In this document: positions 35,001-50,000 of the stretch, piece by piece
Layout of the letters: each line of letters starts with the position of its first letter
Numbering within the stretch: position 1 is the first letter of the stretch
NCBI GenBank assembly: GCA_023053545.1
Contig: JAKZAN010000002.1
Span: forward strand, 6,568,790-6,632,789
Reading direction: 5' to 3'
Length of the DNA: 64,000 bases
DNA from: Lepidurus packardi
Lineage: Eukaryota > Arthropoda > Branchiopoda > Notostraca > Triopsidae
Program-made: the position numbers and the translations under genes
Notes under the pieces: model-generated
Told to the model about the DNA's origin: nothing
Databases searched by the model: none
The model's input: only the letters and a program-made list of their open reading frames with translations

Positions 35001-38000
35001 TACAAATTTGAGAAAAAATTAAAATAAAACAAGTACTTTTCCTGGCTTTTAGCTACTACCTTGCTTAGGAGAGCTCATGCTTAGCAACGATAAAGGGACT
35101 CTGATTTTGGAAGTACGATCCCACAAGTAAGTGCTTTTTACGTAGTTGTTATACTTGGGAAAGGAAATATACGTCTCTCCGTTAGCTTCTGTGTCCATAA
35201 AATGTGAATTGTCAGGCAAAACCAACTTGACGGTGCCTTCACCATTAGTGCTGCTATTATCGTCCTTCTCATAGCCAAAGATGTTCTCGGAGTTTACCGT
35301 ATCCATGCCAAAGACTGCGCAAGAAAAAGTTATGGTCAAAAAGTGAATTCCTTGACCAAGATAAGAAAATAAAAAACGAAAATACTCACTCATATTCTCC
35401 GCGACAACTTCAAAAGCAGTGGTATAAGTGTCGCCTTGGTTTACAATTAAAGTCGTAGCGTAATCTCTAAAGTTGAGAATAATCGAGTCCGCAGTGACTT
35501 CAGCCAACGCTTCAATAGTATCCCATTGGGCTTGGTACTTCATTCTAAAGAACACACTGGCTGCCGACACCAAATTCTAAGAAGGAAAAGTAAAAAAAAT
35601 TGTAAGTGGCTTGAAGTTTTAGGCTAAAAGATTGTCCAAAACGGTCTATCAAATTTTGCCGATTTACCTTGACATAATCCTTGTCTTGAGTATGGCTCAA
35701 GTTCAGTCCACTTTGCTGTGTTTCATACTGCAACAAGGCGTTGAGCAACTGAACGCCAATCACGATATCCATACCATACAAAGTCCTGTTGAAGCTCACA
35801 GCTTTATTCAAGTCTTTAGCTAATCGTATGGCTAACGCAGGGCTTAAAAGCACCTGTCCCGTCTGCAGTCTTGTCAACTATATCAAAACAGCCCAATTTA
35901 GATTCTCTTTTCATGGAAAGTGGAGTATATACCATCTCACGAAGTTCCACATAGGGCAGAGAAGTACAGTTAAATAAATTCGCAGCTTCCCATCCCCATT
36001 CGCCATGACAAAACCGTGAAGTCTGACCCCTGGAACCAGCAGGACAATCTCTTACAGCCACTTGTTCAAAAAAGGTTCTGTCCCACCACAAACCAGCTTC
36101 AAAACTTCGTGGACAGGCGTCATAAATGACTAAAAAAAAATAAAATGAATTAAAAAATTTTAAGATATTAAATAAATAAAACTTATTTGGCTTTTTTACC
36201 TTCACAGCCATTTAAAGTGACTTCTGCAAAACGGTTGGTACAAGAATCGCATCTGCGTCCAATAACTCCAGGTCTGCATTGACACTGGCCATTAATTTCA
36301 TTACAGCGTGGGCCAAAAGATCCTACGCTATAACAATCACACTCCAAACAACGATCTGAGCCCTCAGGGCGATAATGGTTCGTCTAAGGAAAAACGAACA
36401 AATATAAAAAGAAAACTCAATTCTATCTGAGTGTCTTCCTTCAAAACTGGTAAAACCGTCTTCAATCAAAGGATGCAATCACTTTTTCTCATAAAAAAGG
36501 AATCCACAATAAAAGCTGAATTGAATCCTACCTCGCAAACACATTCTCCTGTCGTTTTATTGCAGTTCGCATCAAAACCTTTCTCAGTATCACACTGACA
36601 CGGACCACACACAGGATATCCCCACCAGGAGGCAGGACAAGGTTGATCCAAAGTATTCTCGCAGTGTTCTCCTAAGAAGAAACAAATCAACAAAACACAA
36701 TAAATACAAAACAACATAAGTAACAATAACATACATTATGTTATTACTTTTATTTTATTCTATATCGATTTCGTGTACGTTATCGTTTATGTCATAAACA
36801 ATAATTTACACGAAATCGATATAAAATTAATGTAAATAAAAGCAATTCCTGATCACGAAACCGAACACGTAACTCACCTGAGGAAATGTTATGGTTGCAT
36901 TGACATTTGTAGCCTCTAGGCAACGCTCTGTCCGATATACAAGTGCCATTATTTTCGCATGGATTGAATTCGCAAATGTTTAGGCAATCTCCTCCCGCAT
37001 AACCTGTTTCCAAGCAAAAACAATGAACATGAAAATCACTAAAAAAAAATCATAAAGTAAAAGAAAGTTAATTGCAACTTTACCAGGCTCACACTCGCAG
37101 GTCTGTGCTTCCCACGTATCGACACATGCGCCATGGGTTGGACATACGTCCGTAACGCAAAAGAGGTTAACGCGGCATCCTTCCGTAACGCGATGTTCTA
37201 ACCCACTTCTCAGAAAGGAGTTGGGAGCGTTTCCCAGTCTCATACCCTATAGAAAGCAAAAGAGAAAACGAATTAAAAGATAATAAGTTCTGTTTTTTGT
37301 CAGTGTTAAAGTTACGGTAATTTACCTGTATGCAGCCTTTGAAGCCCACAAATTCTGTTTCCGAGTTGGATTCCATGCCTGCTACGGCTACTTTCCCTAC
37401 GTAGAGACCCTGGATCTTGGCATCAATCGTTTGGGTCGTTTCCCACACTCCGTGGTCCAGGCTTAGCCAAACTTCATTCATCATCCACTTTACTTCGACG
37501 TTATGCCATTTGCCATTGTTAACGAGTTCTGACGGCAAGCTAACTTCATGTCCGCCGCACTGATACACAATTTGGCCTTCACGGATCTACCAGAAAGCCC
37601 AAAAGGAACACACAATGATCAATCAAGCTGTCACAACCATGGAAATCTGCAAGCAATACCAAATACCTCTAAAACGGAAACTATGTTAGTCCCAATATCG
37701 ACTCGCATCAGCAACCCATTGCCTTGCCGCGTGCGGAAGGATAATCCATGGAACCATGGCAGTTGAATGGGTCTTAAATTGGGGGTAAATATGATAAATC
37801 CATCTCCGTTCAAATGCTTCGGAGCGTCAATCACTATACAGGCACAACATGTCAAAATAACCCCAAAAATACGAATATCTTTACCTTCACTGCAGTCTTT
37901 GCCTCCAAACAACTCCCCACATTCGCACAGATACGTGCCCCATCCTTCACTACACTTTGCGCCATTTAAACAAGGCGCCGAATGGCAAAAATCGCGCTTT

Positions 38001-41000
38001 TCAGGACAGCCAACTAACGTCCCATTATCAGCAACGAATCTAAAACCAAAACTTGTATGAAAACATGCCTTTTTTCCCTTAAAATAACGTCAAGTTACGA
38101 GTTTAGGTCGACGAACTGGTGATCTACGTGCAAGTCTCGTAGGCAGCCCACAAAATGCTGCGTTTTGATAGGAAAATTAGTGCTGAGCGCCGGCAAGCCG
38201 CCTAATTGCAACGGAGCGGTAAGATCCAAATACCGGTGGCAAGTTTCCGTAAATTGGGAGCACCTAAAACAGTTCTCTTAGTTAAAACCAGCTTTCTAAC
38301 TCACATTTACGAACAAATTACGAACCTCGACTCCAACTCTTGTGATCCTTGCACAGCACAACGCCACTTTCCGCCGAAAAATCCGCCGTATTTCACCGAA
38401 ACTTTCGAGTCGCAGTCATCCACGCTGATCGTAACCGTCTAAGATCATCCAGAATTTATTAAATATTGCCCCCTGAGAACCAATAATTGCAAATAATAAG
38501 GTTACTCTGTTGATGAAGGAAACAGTGACAGTATGCCAATTGCCATCGTGCACCAAATGGGCCAAATCCGTCTTCACGTGCGTGACATTCATCCCCAAGG
38601 AATAGGAAAACTTCAGATTGCCTTCCACAATTTCCAAAGCGATGAAATCGTGCTGTTCGTTGTACCTTCCATTGTAGAGCAACAAGCCATGACTCTCCCT
38701 CGTGGCAAAGCTACAAAAAAGATTAAAAGTTAACAAAAGAATACAAGCGTTCTATAGCCAAACCGCTAAACTTGGAACAAAAGAAAAGTACAGTTGGTTT
38801 ACCTCAATCGCAGATGCAGTCGGTGGCGCTGCCTTAACGCTGGAAAGGTTAAGTACGATCCTTTGTTAAAGCTCCTCGTCCGTAACTCGCAAACCGAGGT
38901 GTAAGTTTGGGCCAGTTTGGTACAATTGCTTTTGCTCTGGGTGCTTTGCCTAATGGCCACTTCACAGTTGGTTCCTAAAAACGTACCGCAAAAGTTGTGT
39001 CAGTGTAATAATTGCCGACACGAGTTTTTTGGGTGGTTGACTTTTTTTACTATTATATATTTTTTTTTTATTTTTACCAGTATATCCCGGCTGGCATAAA
39101 CAGGTATAGCCGCCTTCTTTCCTCATGCAAGTGCCTCCAGATTGGCACGGATTCGAGTAGCACAGGTTGACTTCCGTGTCGCAGACGTAGTGCTCACGCA
39201 TACCTAACGGCAAAAAGAACGAACGTCAAGTTCCACATGCCAAAACAAACATCATTTTACGCGCTCACACATTACCTGTGAAGCCTGTAGGGCAACGGCA
39301 AGCAAAAGTGCTGACTGGGTAAATCGGTCGGAATAATACCGTACTGCTACTGATAAAATCAGACGCGTTGCCAAACTTGAGCACTGACAAGCACTCTTCG
39401 AAATTAACACACGGCTCACGTACGCACAATGTATCATCAAACGGTAGCACCTGTCGAGGAACATTTGATTTCAAGAATGTTAGCACGCAAGTTAGGGTTT
39501 TTGCCTTTTCTTTAATTTATACCTCAACGGTGGACAGTTTGCCCAGTAATGCTCGCCGGAGATAAACGCGCTCTTGCAAGTGTTGCTGCGGATAAAATAC
39601 GTCGCCAGGGACGTCTGGTCGCTTCGCAGAGAAACTAATGTTCAAAATCCGGGATTCCACATCTGTATCATCCTTTAAAAGCACAAGAAGAGGAAGATAC
39701 AGAATTTAAATACGTTTTCTGCATACAAATTAACGCAAAGTAGAAAACCTTCTAAAATGAATGAAAACCTTTTAAAACATGCTGTAGGAATCGTTGTTTT
39801 TACATGCGTTAATTAATACGACCTTGCATTGTCAGCGACGTAGTATATTGTACATTTATTGCAGTTTAAGAAGTTAAAAAATTAATTTAAATGTAAATTT
39901 TATAATAAATTTTATTACGGAGACTTACAATTAAAAGTGCAAATAATTGCAAAAATAATTTGACAGATTCCTGAAAATACTTCAAATGATAAAGTGATTA
40001 TGATAAAAATTCCAGGAAACTAACTACTCCTACGCCTTAAAAAAATAAAAAAATAAATAAAAAATTCCACAACGTGATTACACCATACAAAAAGTACAGA
40101 AAAAAATAACTTGTAGTGTAAAAAATTTCTAGAAAATAATGTTTGAAACCGGCTTTACATAGTCTCCAAGACACCTTATTTAGTTAGCCTAAAATCCGAG
40201 CCGGAAAACTCCGATATGCAAATAAGGCAGGAAGGAAATGTAACATGTTTCCTTACTTGGATATTAAAAAGGAAAATATTTTCTCTGGGACAGGGTACAA
40301 TGGCCGCCAGTCCTTCCACGAAATAATTGTAGAGAGGCGACAGGAAGGCTTCTTGGGTCATGTTATTCAATCGGACCGTAACGGAATTGAACAGCATGGC
40401 TTCCGTCACTAGCAGCACGGATAATTGTAATTCAGCTTTCACTTCGTTCAATCCGTCTAGAAAAGACAATTAAAATCAAACAATTAAAAATCCAGACACC
40501 AGCGGACGTGCGTCAATAAATTTTTTTTACAAAATATATATTTATTTTTATAAAAAACCCTGAAAGTTGGGTTTCTTTCAAGCACGAACATCTGTCATTA
40601 GAAAAAAAGAGAGGGGGAGTTGCCATGGCGACTTTTCTTGCCGTGTGCAGAGCGTGCAGAGTAACTTGAATCCGTTACACCACTATTGTATTGATTGCCC
40701 CATGCACGCATACTACAAGCACAGCATCCCCCCTCCCCTCGATTCTTATAGAAATAGCCAAGGGGCTTTCTTGAGAAAAGTTTAGGCTCCAAGACATTTC
40801 AAGATACACAAGTTTTGATACATCGTAAACGCTGGTTTGTAAACAAGTCCGCTAAATAGATACTCCGGAGGCAACGCTACTTTGATTGTATTTAAATAAA
40901 TTTTTAAAATAAAAAATATTTAGGAGGTGGAGGTGGAAGTCAGCTTAACTCGCTATCTTTCGCTACCGAAAACTTCTCCCCCTTTTGGCTTTGATACGCA

Positions 41001-44000
41001 AATTAAAATGTCGGTTCCCTGCCACTTCTGATGTAAGTATTCTGTTTGGCCCCCTCTTGAATTGTCGCGTGACTACAGGTCGTATTACATTCTTCAAAGT
41101 GCCCGTCTGCCCCACAGGTGAAGTAAACACAAAACAAAAGGAAAAAAAAGCTCGTTTTTACGATGGAGCCAATGGACGACCAAGCGCTGCGGAGCATTCC
41201 AGAGCCATTTTCATATATATGAAGAAAAAGAGAATGCAGGAAGTCTGATTGCACCTCTCGCTCGTAATTCCTATCCCTACACGGACGTTAATAGGCGACA
41301 ATCATCCAGAACGAAAGCAAAAAGGAAAAGTGAACTTAAGGTTGGTGACGTCGGAGCAAAAAATCAATACTCTTCATTCTTTAACGGATGCAACAGAGAA
41401 GGAAAAGCCTTCAAGTTACAAAAGCACACACAAAGAGGGTGGTCAAATCAAAGAATCACCATCCAGAACGTTCGTCAATGCGTTTCTGATGGGCCTTTCC
41501 ATCATGTCAATGTTACGCTATATCGACTGCCTATTTATTTCTGAATTTACGAGTCTATCAATCTGGTGCAAGGAACCAAAGGAAATGGAGGGGGAGTGGA
41601 CAGTCCCCTTGTTCGGTTACAGCCATATAATATAGCACCCTAGAGGTTCTTTTTCCCATTGACACGGGAAGCTATTACATGCTTGGGCATTGCCTATAAG
41701 CTAGTTTCTAAGATATACTGTATCCGATAGCTCCTTTAATGGCTATTTACGTCCATCTCAATGTCTTGATCAGGCTCCAATCAAATGGCAAACAGGCGAG
41801 GTTAGCCTAAAAGGGAAATGCTTACTACGAGGGCCATGTCTTCAAGATAACCTTTGAAGACTTGTCAAGATGCAAAGGAACTCCCCCTTCTTCCCTTTTT
41901 TCTACCTTGTCTTCTTACGTCGGAGTTTTAAAAAGCAAGTTTTTGTCGAGTAGCCTTGTTTGTCTTGCCAGAGTTTCTTTTTTTAAAAATCTTGGGAACA
42001 AGCTTGTCTTGGCAGTTCGAGGTCTCACCTTGCCAGGAGGGGCCAGACCAGCACTACGAACACCACACCCCATCTTTTGTCTGCGAGGGAGATCTTTTAG
42101 GTAAGAGGAATGAACCCTCTGCCATTTCTTTCTTTGGTTCCTTTTTATTTATTGCCCCCGTGTCGAAGTTAACATTTTCGCAGCGTAAAGTTGCTCTACA
42201 AGGGGTCGAGAGGGTTTAAGCCTTGGCTTGTTTATTAACAGCGTATTCGAAAACATCGACTGGCATCATTTTCCCCACTCAGCTTCAATTGGTAAAAGAA
42301 ACTGGTTATTAATGCTCTTTACAATTCCTAGAATCCAGAAGAATAAATACAAAATATAGATACAATTAAAGGTACAGTATAAAAACGCTAGATTCGTGTG
42401 GGATCCCAAAGATAGAAATGATGTAAAACAAGGGTAGAAATGATGAGATTTAGGAGCTCTACTATGTAACTGGGCCAAAACATACACGAACCACAAGAGT
42501 GTTATTATAAAGTTGTTTGCCAACAGGATGAGAAAGCCAACGGCCAAGCTCTATGCAAATAAGGAGCAAAGAGACATCAAATTAGGAACCCTAGCATTAA
42601 TACGTCCCTTACTTGAACGCCTAAGTGTGTGTCATTCAAGCAATACACACCATTCTAGCTGGCCGAACGCTGCTACACGACAGTAATTATATATTCCTTT
42701 TAAGAAACCAGTCGCTTCCTTAATTCATCCTCGCCGCTGGAGAACACATGCAACTATCTTTACCTTTTTATTTTTTTTACTCAAGCGAAAGTCACGTGAC
42801 TGGGGAATTCTTATTCAGACAACGTATACACCATTTAAAAATAAAAGTTAATCAACACTAAGGATGCCCACACTTGTAGGATCCGTGCCCGTTCTTCGCA
42901 TAAAAAACGTGAGGTTAACGTTTTAACGAGATACCACGCACAGATAAAAGAATATAATACCTGAATGTTGACTAACGCCATAAAAATTTTAAGGGTCCGT
43001 GATTATAACGTGAAAAGGGTTTTACTTTCTATGGCTACAGAAACACTTGAGAGCATACATTTATACAGCAATATTTTAAGTCAGGAAATTTTTTCCAGAA
43101 GGAGAAAAGAAGCCCGGAATTAAGATGATAACTCAAGTATGCAAAGATTTTCTTGGGGAAAAAACGGAGGCAATTGCGAGCCTGCAGGGCAAAGGATGTG
43201 CCAAGGGTCCATTCTAATCAAGCTCTTACGATACTGTTGGGAGCCAGGAGTATACAAGTGGAAGACGACGATCTAACAAGCAAGAATAAAGAATGGCTTG
43301 GCAACTCTAGCCTTCCCTTACATGGCAGCTTAGAAGGGAAAAGAAAACTCGAATCCGAATCTTCCCCGGCCATTTAGATACACATGACTAGTTTCTTCAC
43401 TTAGGACTATCGACATTCCATTAGTCTTATGCAAAATCACCTACACGTTTCACCTTGCCATGCAGGTACACAAAAAAGCCCATAAAAAACAGCGCTTTAG
43501 AAAGACTTCCAACATTAACCCATTCTCGAACCTGTAACCTCGCAGCTCATCCATAATAACGTTATGTTAACTAAAAAACCTCCGTTTTCCTCAGTTGCAG
43601 CCTCCTGCCTTAAGAGAAACCATGCCATAACTCTCCTCAGCCTCCTCAAGATTTTACGCAACCTGCACATCGTTATAAAAATACTACAAAGCTAGTGTTA
43701 CTACACCAGTGTCTTCCACCTTATACAATCCCAAACTTGGTGTTTGCTGTGGCAGGCGGATAAGGTGATGATTAGCAAGAGACATATTATACTCCCTTTT
43801 TTTCCTTCCAAAATATATAAAATAACTAAGAAGACAGGGGAAAAAGAAAGAAGAAAGAAAGGAAAAATACAAACAAAACTCACCCGTGACGGCCACTTCC
43901 ATTGTTGCAGCCATGGGGACGTTAGTATTGAGGCTGGGTGACAGAGTGATTTTCCCACTCGTTTCATTAATGTGCAACAGCTGTGCGTTGTTTCCCGAGA

Positions 44001-47000
44001 GAATCCGATAATGCAACTACAATGAATAACATGTACGTTTAAGTAAGTCAACAAAGCATATAGTTTAAGGCAAACCATTATTTCATGTTTGTCTGCATCT
44101 CATGAGATTACCTATTTTAATGCCGTTATAGTGACAATTCAATAAAAGAATAATACTATTTACGTGCGAAAACAACAACAAAGGATGTTTGGGGTAAAGT
44201 CAATGGATCGTTATTCTGAAATGACTTTCCTGTCTAATAGCTTTAATGGATAACATTGAGAATATGAGTATTGATCGATTAAGTGCAAAGTAAGCCAGCA
44301 ACGAACGTTTTTGGCAAACCAACAATGCATACATGATTCTTTGGTTCCTTTCTTCCTTACTGTGGGCCTTTTTGTGAATTAAGTGTAAGTCTAATGTTTC
44401 CGTTTAAGTACGCAAACAAAGTACGTTTTCGGCAAATCAACAATGAAAAACAGATTCTGAAGCTACTTGTCTTCTAATGTGAAACTAGGTTTAGATTAGA
44501 AGACAAGTAGCATTAGAACAGCAACGTTAGAACAGCTGTCCTAACCTTGCTACAATGAATATGTCGTTTACACGCAAGCCGACAAAGAATATTTTTAGGG
44601 CAAGCTAACAAGGAATGGTTTGGGCAAACCAACAATCGAAATGTTATTCTGAGGGTTATTTGCCTCTAGTGTGGATCTGCTTCAACATAGAAGTGCACCA
44701 AAGGAAGCCAGAAAGCAAAGTATAGAGGCGGAGTAAAGGGAGGGGGAGAAGTAACATAAGACAGAGGCAAAGATGGATAGGTAATTTAATCAATGTGTGC
44801 TATTAGTCATAGCCTGGTTCCGCGTACCACGGTCTCTATGCCTTTAACCATTGAACACGCCTCATATCTACTCCACTCGAGTCAAAAACCACCCGCAGAT
44901 GCTCCTCTCTATATATCCCTCTCCCCCTTCCAACTTTAATTGAAGGGTTAGGAACTTTTAATGGAGTGAAAGTCCTGAAGCGTTGGAGCTGTGGAAGTTA
45001 ATTCGAAACTTTCGTTGTGAAGGGTTGTCTGGGGCGTTGTGAAACAAAGAAGCTGCTGAAAAGCGAGACTTTTTGCTTACAAGTAAGGGGTTGGAAAAGC
45101 AGCAGGAAGTTTCCGCGCGTATGGATCAATACTTTGCATGGACACTCTTCTCGATCTCTCTCCTAGGGGAGGTGGGTGGTGGTGTGGGGAGAGGGAGTTT
45201 GGCCCAGGTATGAATTATCTAGCATGCACATGTACACTAACACGACTTAGGGTGAGGGCAACGAGCACGAAAATCCGCCTTAATTGACATGCAAATGCAC
45301 TCCATTTTGTCTTCTCGGCGCCTTGGTATCAAGATCCACACGGATACCTAACGTCTGTCATGCTAAAAGAAGCAAACGAGCCTCTCTTTGTGTTTTTACC
45401 TGATCTGTAACATCCGCATCGAAGACTGGAACGCGTCCGATAGGACCCACGGGGAAGTGATTGGCGAAATTGTTGAAAACAATGCGGAAATCTTTCAAAA
45501 TCGGAGCGTTGTCATTGACATCAACGAGGAAGACTTCAACGGGAATGTCGGTCCGCAGGGGTGGCGAGGACGCGCGGATAATTAGTTCAAATCGCTTACG
45601 CGGCGATTCGTAGTCGAGCTCTAAACGCGTGAGAAGCTCAGCTTTAGATTCCTCAGGCCTGGGGACCAAAGTGAAGGCGTCGGCATCTTGGCCTCCAATG
45701 ATTGAATACTGGATCACGGCATTAGCACCTTCGTCGGGATCATGGGCGACGATATCACCGACAAGAGACCCGACGGGCGAGTTTTCGTATATATAAAGCT
45801 TAATCTTGTCCGTGGCAAAGCTGGGCGGTGAGTCGTTAATGTCATCTATGACTATGACCAAGGGCACCGATGTCGACAACTCTGGCGAGCCACGATCTAC
45901 CGCCCAAGCTACGAGCTCGTATTTGGCCACACTTTCGCGATCGAGTAATTTGTTGGTTCGCACGATTCCCGATATGGAATCGACAACGAAAGACTGATCG
46001 GACGAGTCGAGCAAATAGCGAATTCGGCTATTTAACCCTTGATCAAGATCCGTGGCCGAGATTTGGAACACGCTGGTCCCTAACGGCGCGTCTTCAATGA
46101 CGGAGCCGTGGTAGCCATGACTTTGTTGGAATAAAGGGGCGTTATCGTTAATATCGGCGACGGTGATTTCCACATCGGTCGTATCGCTCAAGGGCGGATA
46201 TCCATTATCACGTGCGCTGATGGTTAGCAGATAGCCGCTAACTTTCTCCCGATCCAACGGTTTTATCGTGGTAATAGACCCAGTTTGCGGGTTGATAGCA
46301 AACTCGGGCACCATTTCCCCCGAAAGCGAGTAGGTAATCCGCGCATTGTCCCCTACGTCGCCGTCACTGGCACTCACAATGAGCACCGTGGTACCGATCG
46401 GTGCGTCTTCGAATACGCTGGCCGAGTAGGGTGCATTTTCGAAGAATGGCGAAAAAGTATTAGCATCGGATACATTGACGTAAACCGTGGCGGAATCAGA
46501 GCGACCACCCGAGTCGGTGGCAGTGATGGTCAGGACGAACCGTTTTTCTTGCTTGTAATCTAACGGTTGAGCCACGGAGAGTAAACCTTGACCGTTTTGC
46601 GACGTAACCGAGAATCGACCCCGGGTGTTGCCCCCCGTTAACGTGTATTGCAAACGCGGATTCTCGTCTTTGTCCGCGGCCGTCACGGTGAGCACGGGAG
46701 TGCCAGGGGTGGCGTCTTCACCAATGACAGCTTCATAAATCCTGGGATCAAAAATGGGGTTGTTGTCATTGAGATCTTGGATATGCAAAATAATCGTAGC
46801 CGAGGCAGTTTTGGAAGGCTCCCCATGATCCACTGCCAACACTTCAAACTCGTAGTGGTGGTTTTCTTCACGATCCAAGTCGCGCACCGTCACGACCCAA
46901 CCGGTATCTGCATCTACGCTGAATGGCAGGTTCTCAGAGGCGCTTTTTTGGATTCTGTACGTTAAGGCGGCGTTTGGACCGTCATCCGCGTCGTAGGCTT

Positions 47001-50000
47001 GCACCCGCACGATGCTGTGGCCCACAGCTACATTTTCCACCACTGATTCTTGGAATAAGGCGGTGTAAAAACGCGGAGCATTATCATTAACGTCTTTTAC
47101 ATTGACTAACAACTGCGTTGTGTTGGAGCGAGTCGGATTCCCACCATCTGAGGAGCACAAACACAAAAGAAAAACGTTTTTAGCAAACTCCCTCAAAACG
47201 AAGCATCACGGCTCAAATTTGGTTTCCTTGCATTGCTTTAGACAAATACAAATGAACTCATTCAAATGAGTTCATACAAATGAGTTCATAAACTATAGGT
47301 AAATACAAAGCAAACTACATAAAAAAAAGAAAAAAAGTTTATCATTTTCAAAGTTATAATTTCCGTTGAAGAACTTGGTAATCTATGTTAAATTACCGAA
47401 ATATACTAAAACAATACATGTTTTGGCCTCGTGTACCTTTTAAGAATACGCTTTTTACTTTTTAAGGCAATAACCTTAAGACTATTGAAACTTGTTTAAA
47501 GCTCCCGTATACCGTAGCTTATTGGTTGAAACAGTCACAGATGGCACTTATGTTTGTTATTGTTTTGCCGAGCCTTGAAAGAAAGTTAAAAAAGAAATAG
47601 ATAGCTAATTGCCGGCAAAGTTTCTACCGTTTGTTTTGATTCTGAAAAGTACAACTTGTTACCACAATTTGCTGTAGCAGCACAGTACCCCAAATTAAGT
47701 CGTCGAACTTTCGAAACAATATTTCTCGAAAACAGCTTGTCAGATTTTAAAGCAATCTAAAGTTAGTTTTCTTTCGTTGATCTTTTTCATGAACTGCCCT
47801 GGTTTTCTCAAAAACTTGTTCCGAAATTACCCATGCTAAACGCCTATACCGAGCTATGGTATACGGGAGCCTTAATTATCTTAATTAATAATACTTATTG
47901 ATTTGTTTAATCGATTAATAATAATAAGTATGTGTCACTTTTGCCTTATGTTTTCTCGTGAATAACCCGTTATAAAGCGTGCCAAAGGCTCGGTCGTTTC
48001 GCATTTTTAACTGTATCTAAAAATGAATGGCAGCCTACGGAATCGCTTCTGCGTCCGATCCTTTTAGTAATAAACACGATAGTTATCCACAAGAGCACTA
48101 CGCCATTACTGCTGAGTCAACCTTCAGATCAAACAAATCGATTTAGGCTGATTTATTCGGGTCAAATGAATCAGCGTAATTTAAGCCTCAATTGAGATGT
48201 AGATGCGCTAGTACCACAAAATTGTTTTCTTTAAACAAATCCTAATCCTACAGTTATAAAAATTGTTCTATAAAAAAGCACATCTCAAAATAATGATATA
48301 ATTAAATGTACCCTTCTCGAAACTTTAGTAATCGCAAAACAAGATTTATTAACACAAGCTTAATAAGTTATCGGTAAATTATACCAAGTGTTTTACCAGT
48401 AAAATAAGAATTTATTATTAGTTCCTCACAAAACACTTACTGGTAATGTACCATAATTTATTAAGTAAATTTACCATATAAACTCCAAGTCATTTTTCTC
48501 TTCCTCCCCTTTTTGCATGCTTATTAACTTTACCTTGGGCCCGGACCACCAATCGATAGCTCCGGATGACTTCGTAATCTAAAGGCTGTACCACAGACAC
48601 GTCTCCGGACAACGTATCGATGACAAAATGGCCTTGCGTGTTGCCGCCAATCAAGGAATATCGCAGCGCCGCGTTGGCGGCTGCATCCGCATCCGTAGCC
48701 CTATTTGTGAACGAAAAGGTAACGCAAACATGCAACACGTTAGTCATGTTATACATTTGAAGTTTCCCCTCAACTGTCTGGCTCTTGTTGCAACCTTTCC
48801 TAAACCGTGACTCATCTAATAAGTTTCACCCAATGTCAGCTCCTTGCTGGGCGGACATCAAGAAAGGGTTTTAAAAAAACATGGTAACGCAGAAATGAAG
48901 CACATGTTATACCTTATTCTGGCGATGACAGGATTGGCTGCCCAATTAACATTCTCCGGCACTTCTACCGAGTAAGTGCGTTCGCTAAATTGCGGATAGT
49001 TATCGTTCTCATCACCAATATGCAAAACTAATTGGGTTGTAGCGGATTGGCGGTCAGTAACCGGACCTTGGTCCACCGCTTGGATCGTCAAGTTGTACGT
49101 ATCGGTCGTTTCGCGATCCAGCGCCAAACGCGAGGTAATGATTCCCGTGCGGGGATCAATACGGAACGCCTCGTTGGCGCCAAACGGATTCAGAATGCTA
49201 TAATGGATCTCCGCGTTCATTCCCGTGTCGGAATCCGTGGCCCGGACGGTGAAGACGGTGGAACCAATGGACAAGGATTCCTTGACAGTGCTTTCATAAA
49301 CGCCCTTCTCAAAGACGGGCGGATGATCATTGGCGTCTTCTACGTTAATTTGCAATGTCGTCGTGGCGCTCTTCGGGGGGAAACCCGAGTCCATGGCTGT
49401 GATGCGAAAGTAATGGACGTCCATGGCTTCTCGATCTAAATGCAAAGAGGTGGCAACTTGTCCTGTTTTTTCATCCAGGCTAAAAAGCTTCTGGGAGCGA
49501 GCGTCCAAAACTGCCGTCATGGAATAGGTGACGGGCCCGGAAGCTGGGTCAGGCTCGTGAACAGAGATAGTTGCTACTGCCAAACCTTTCTCACGCTCTT
49601 CGGGTACCGTAGCCACGTACAAAGGTTGGTCAAAGTATAAGCTCGCTTTGGAAGACGTCACGGCTCGGCGGCGCCGGCCAAAGCCCGCTTCTCCAGTTTC
49701 TTGCACTGCTTTTTCCCATTCAAGCCTCATTAACGCATTGTTCTCGGACGCAGCGTCTTCATCAAAAGATCCTGGTCTGCGGATAGTCGCCATGACCGGC
49801 ACCCAAAACTCGCTTTCGTGAAACTGATCCGCCGTGTCTTCTTCGTTTGCGCTCAAAATGAGAACTTTGGGTCGGGAAGGAAGCGACAGCACCTTGGGGC
49901 ATTTCACCTGCAAGGCTAAAGCAACGTTCCATCGCGTCCCAGGGAGGCATTGGGCGATGGGAGAAATGAGATCCTGGCCCTGCGGTTCAATGCGAAGGAT

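Noticed and set aside
41249-41635. 128-residue plus-strand frame in the large Flamingo intron
   Set aside because: No recognisable domain, no promoter or splice support, and a composition like the surrounding intron.
45388-49640. Plus-strand frames opposite the cadherin exons
   Set aside because: They are antisense shadows of strongly constrained cadherin coding sequence.
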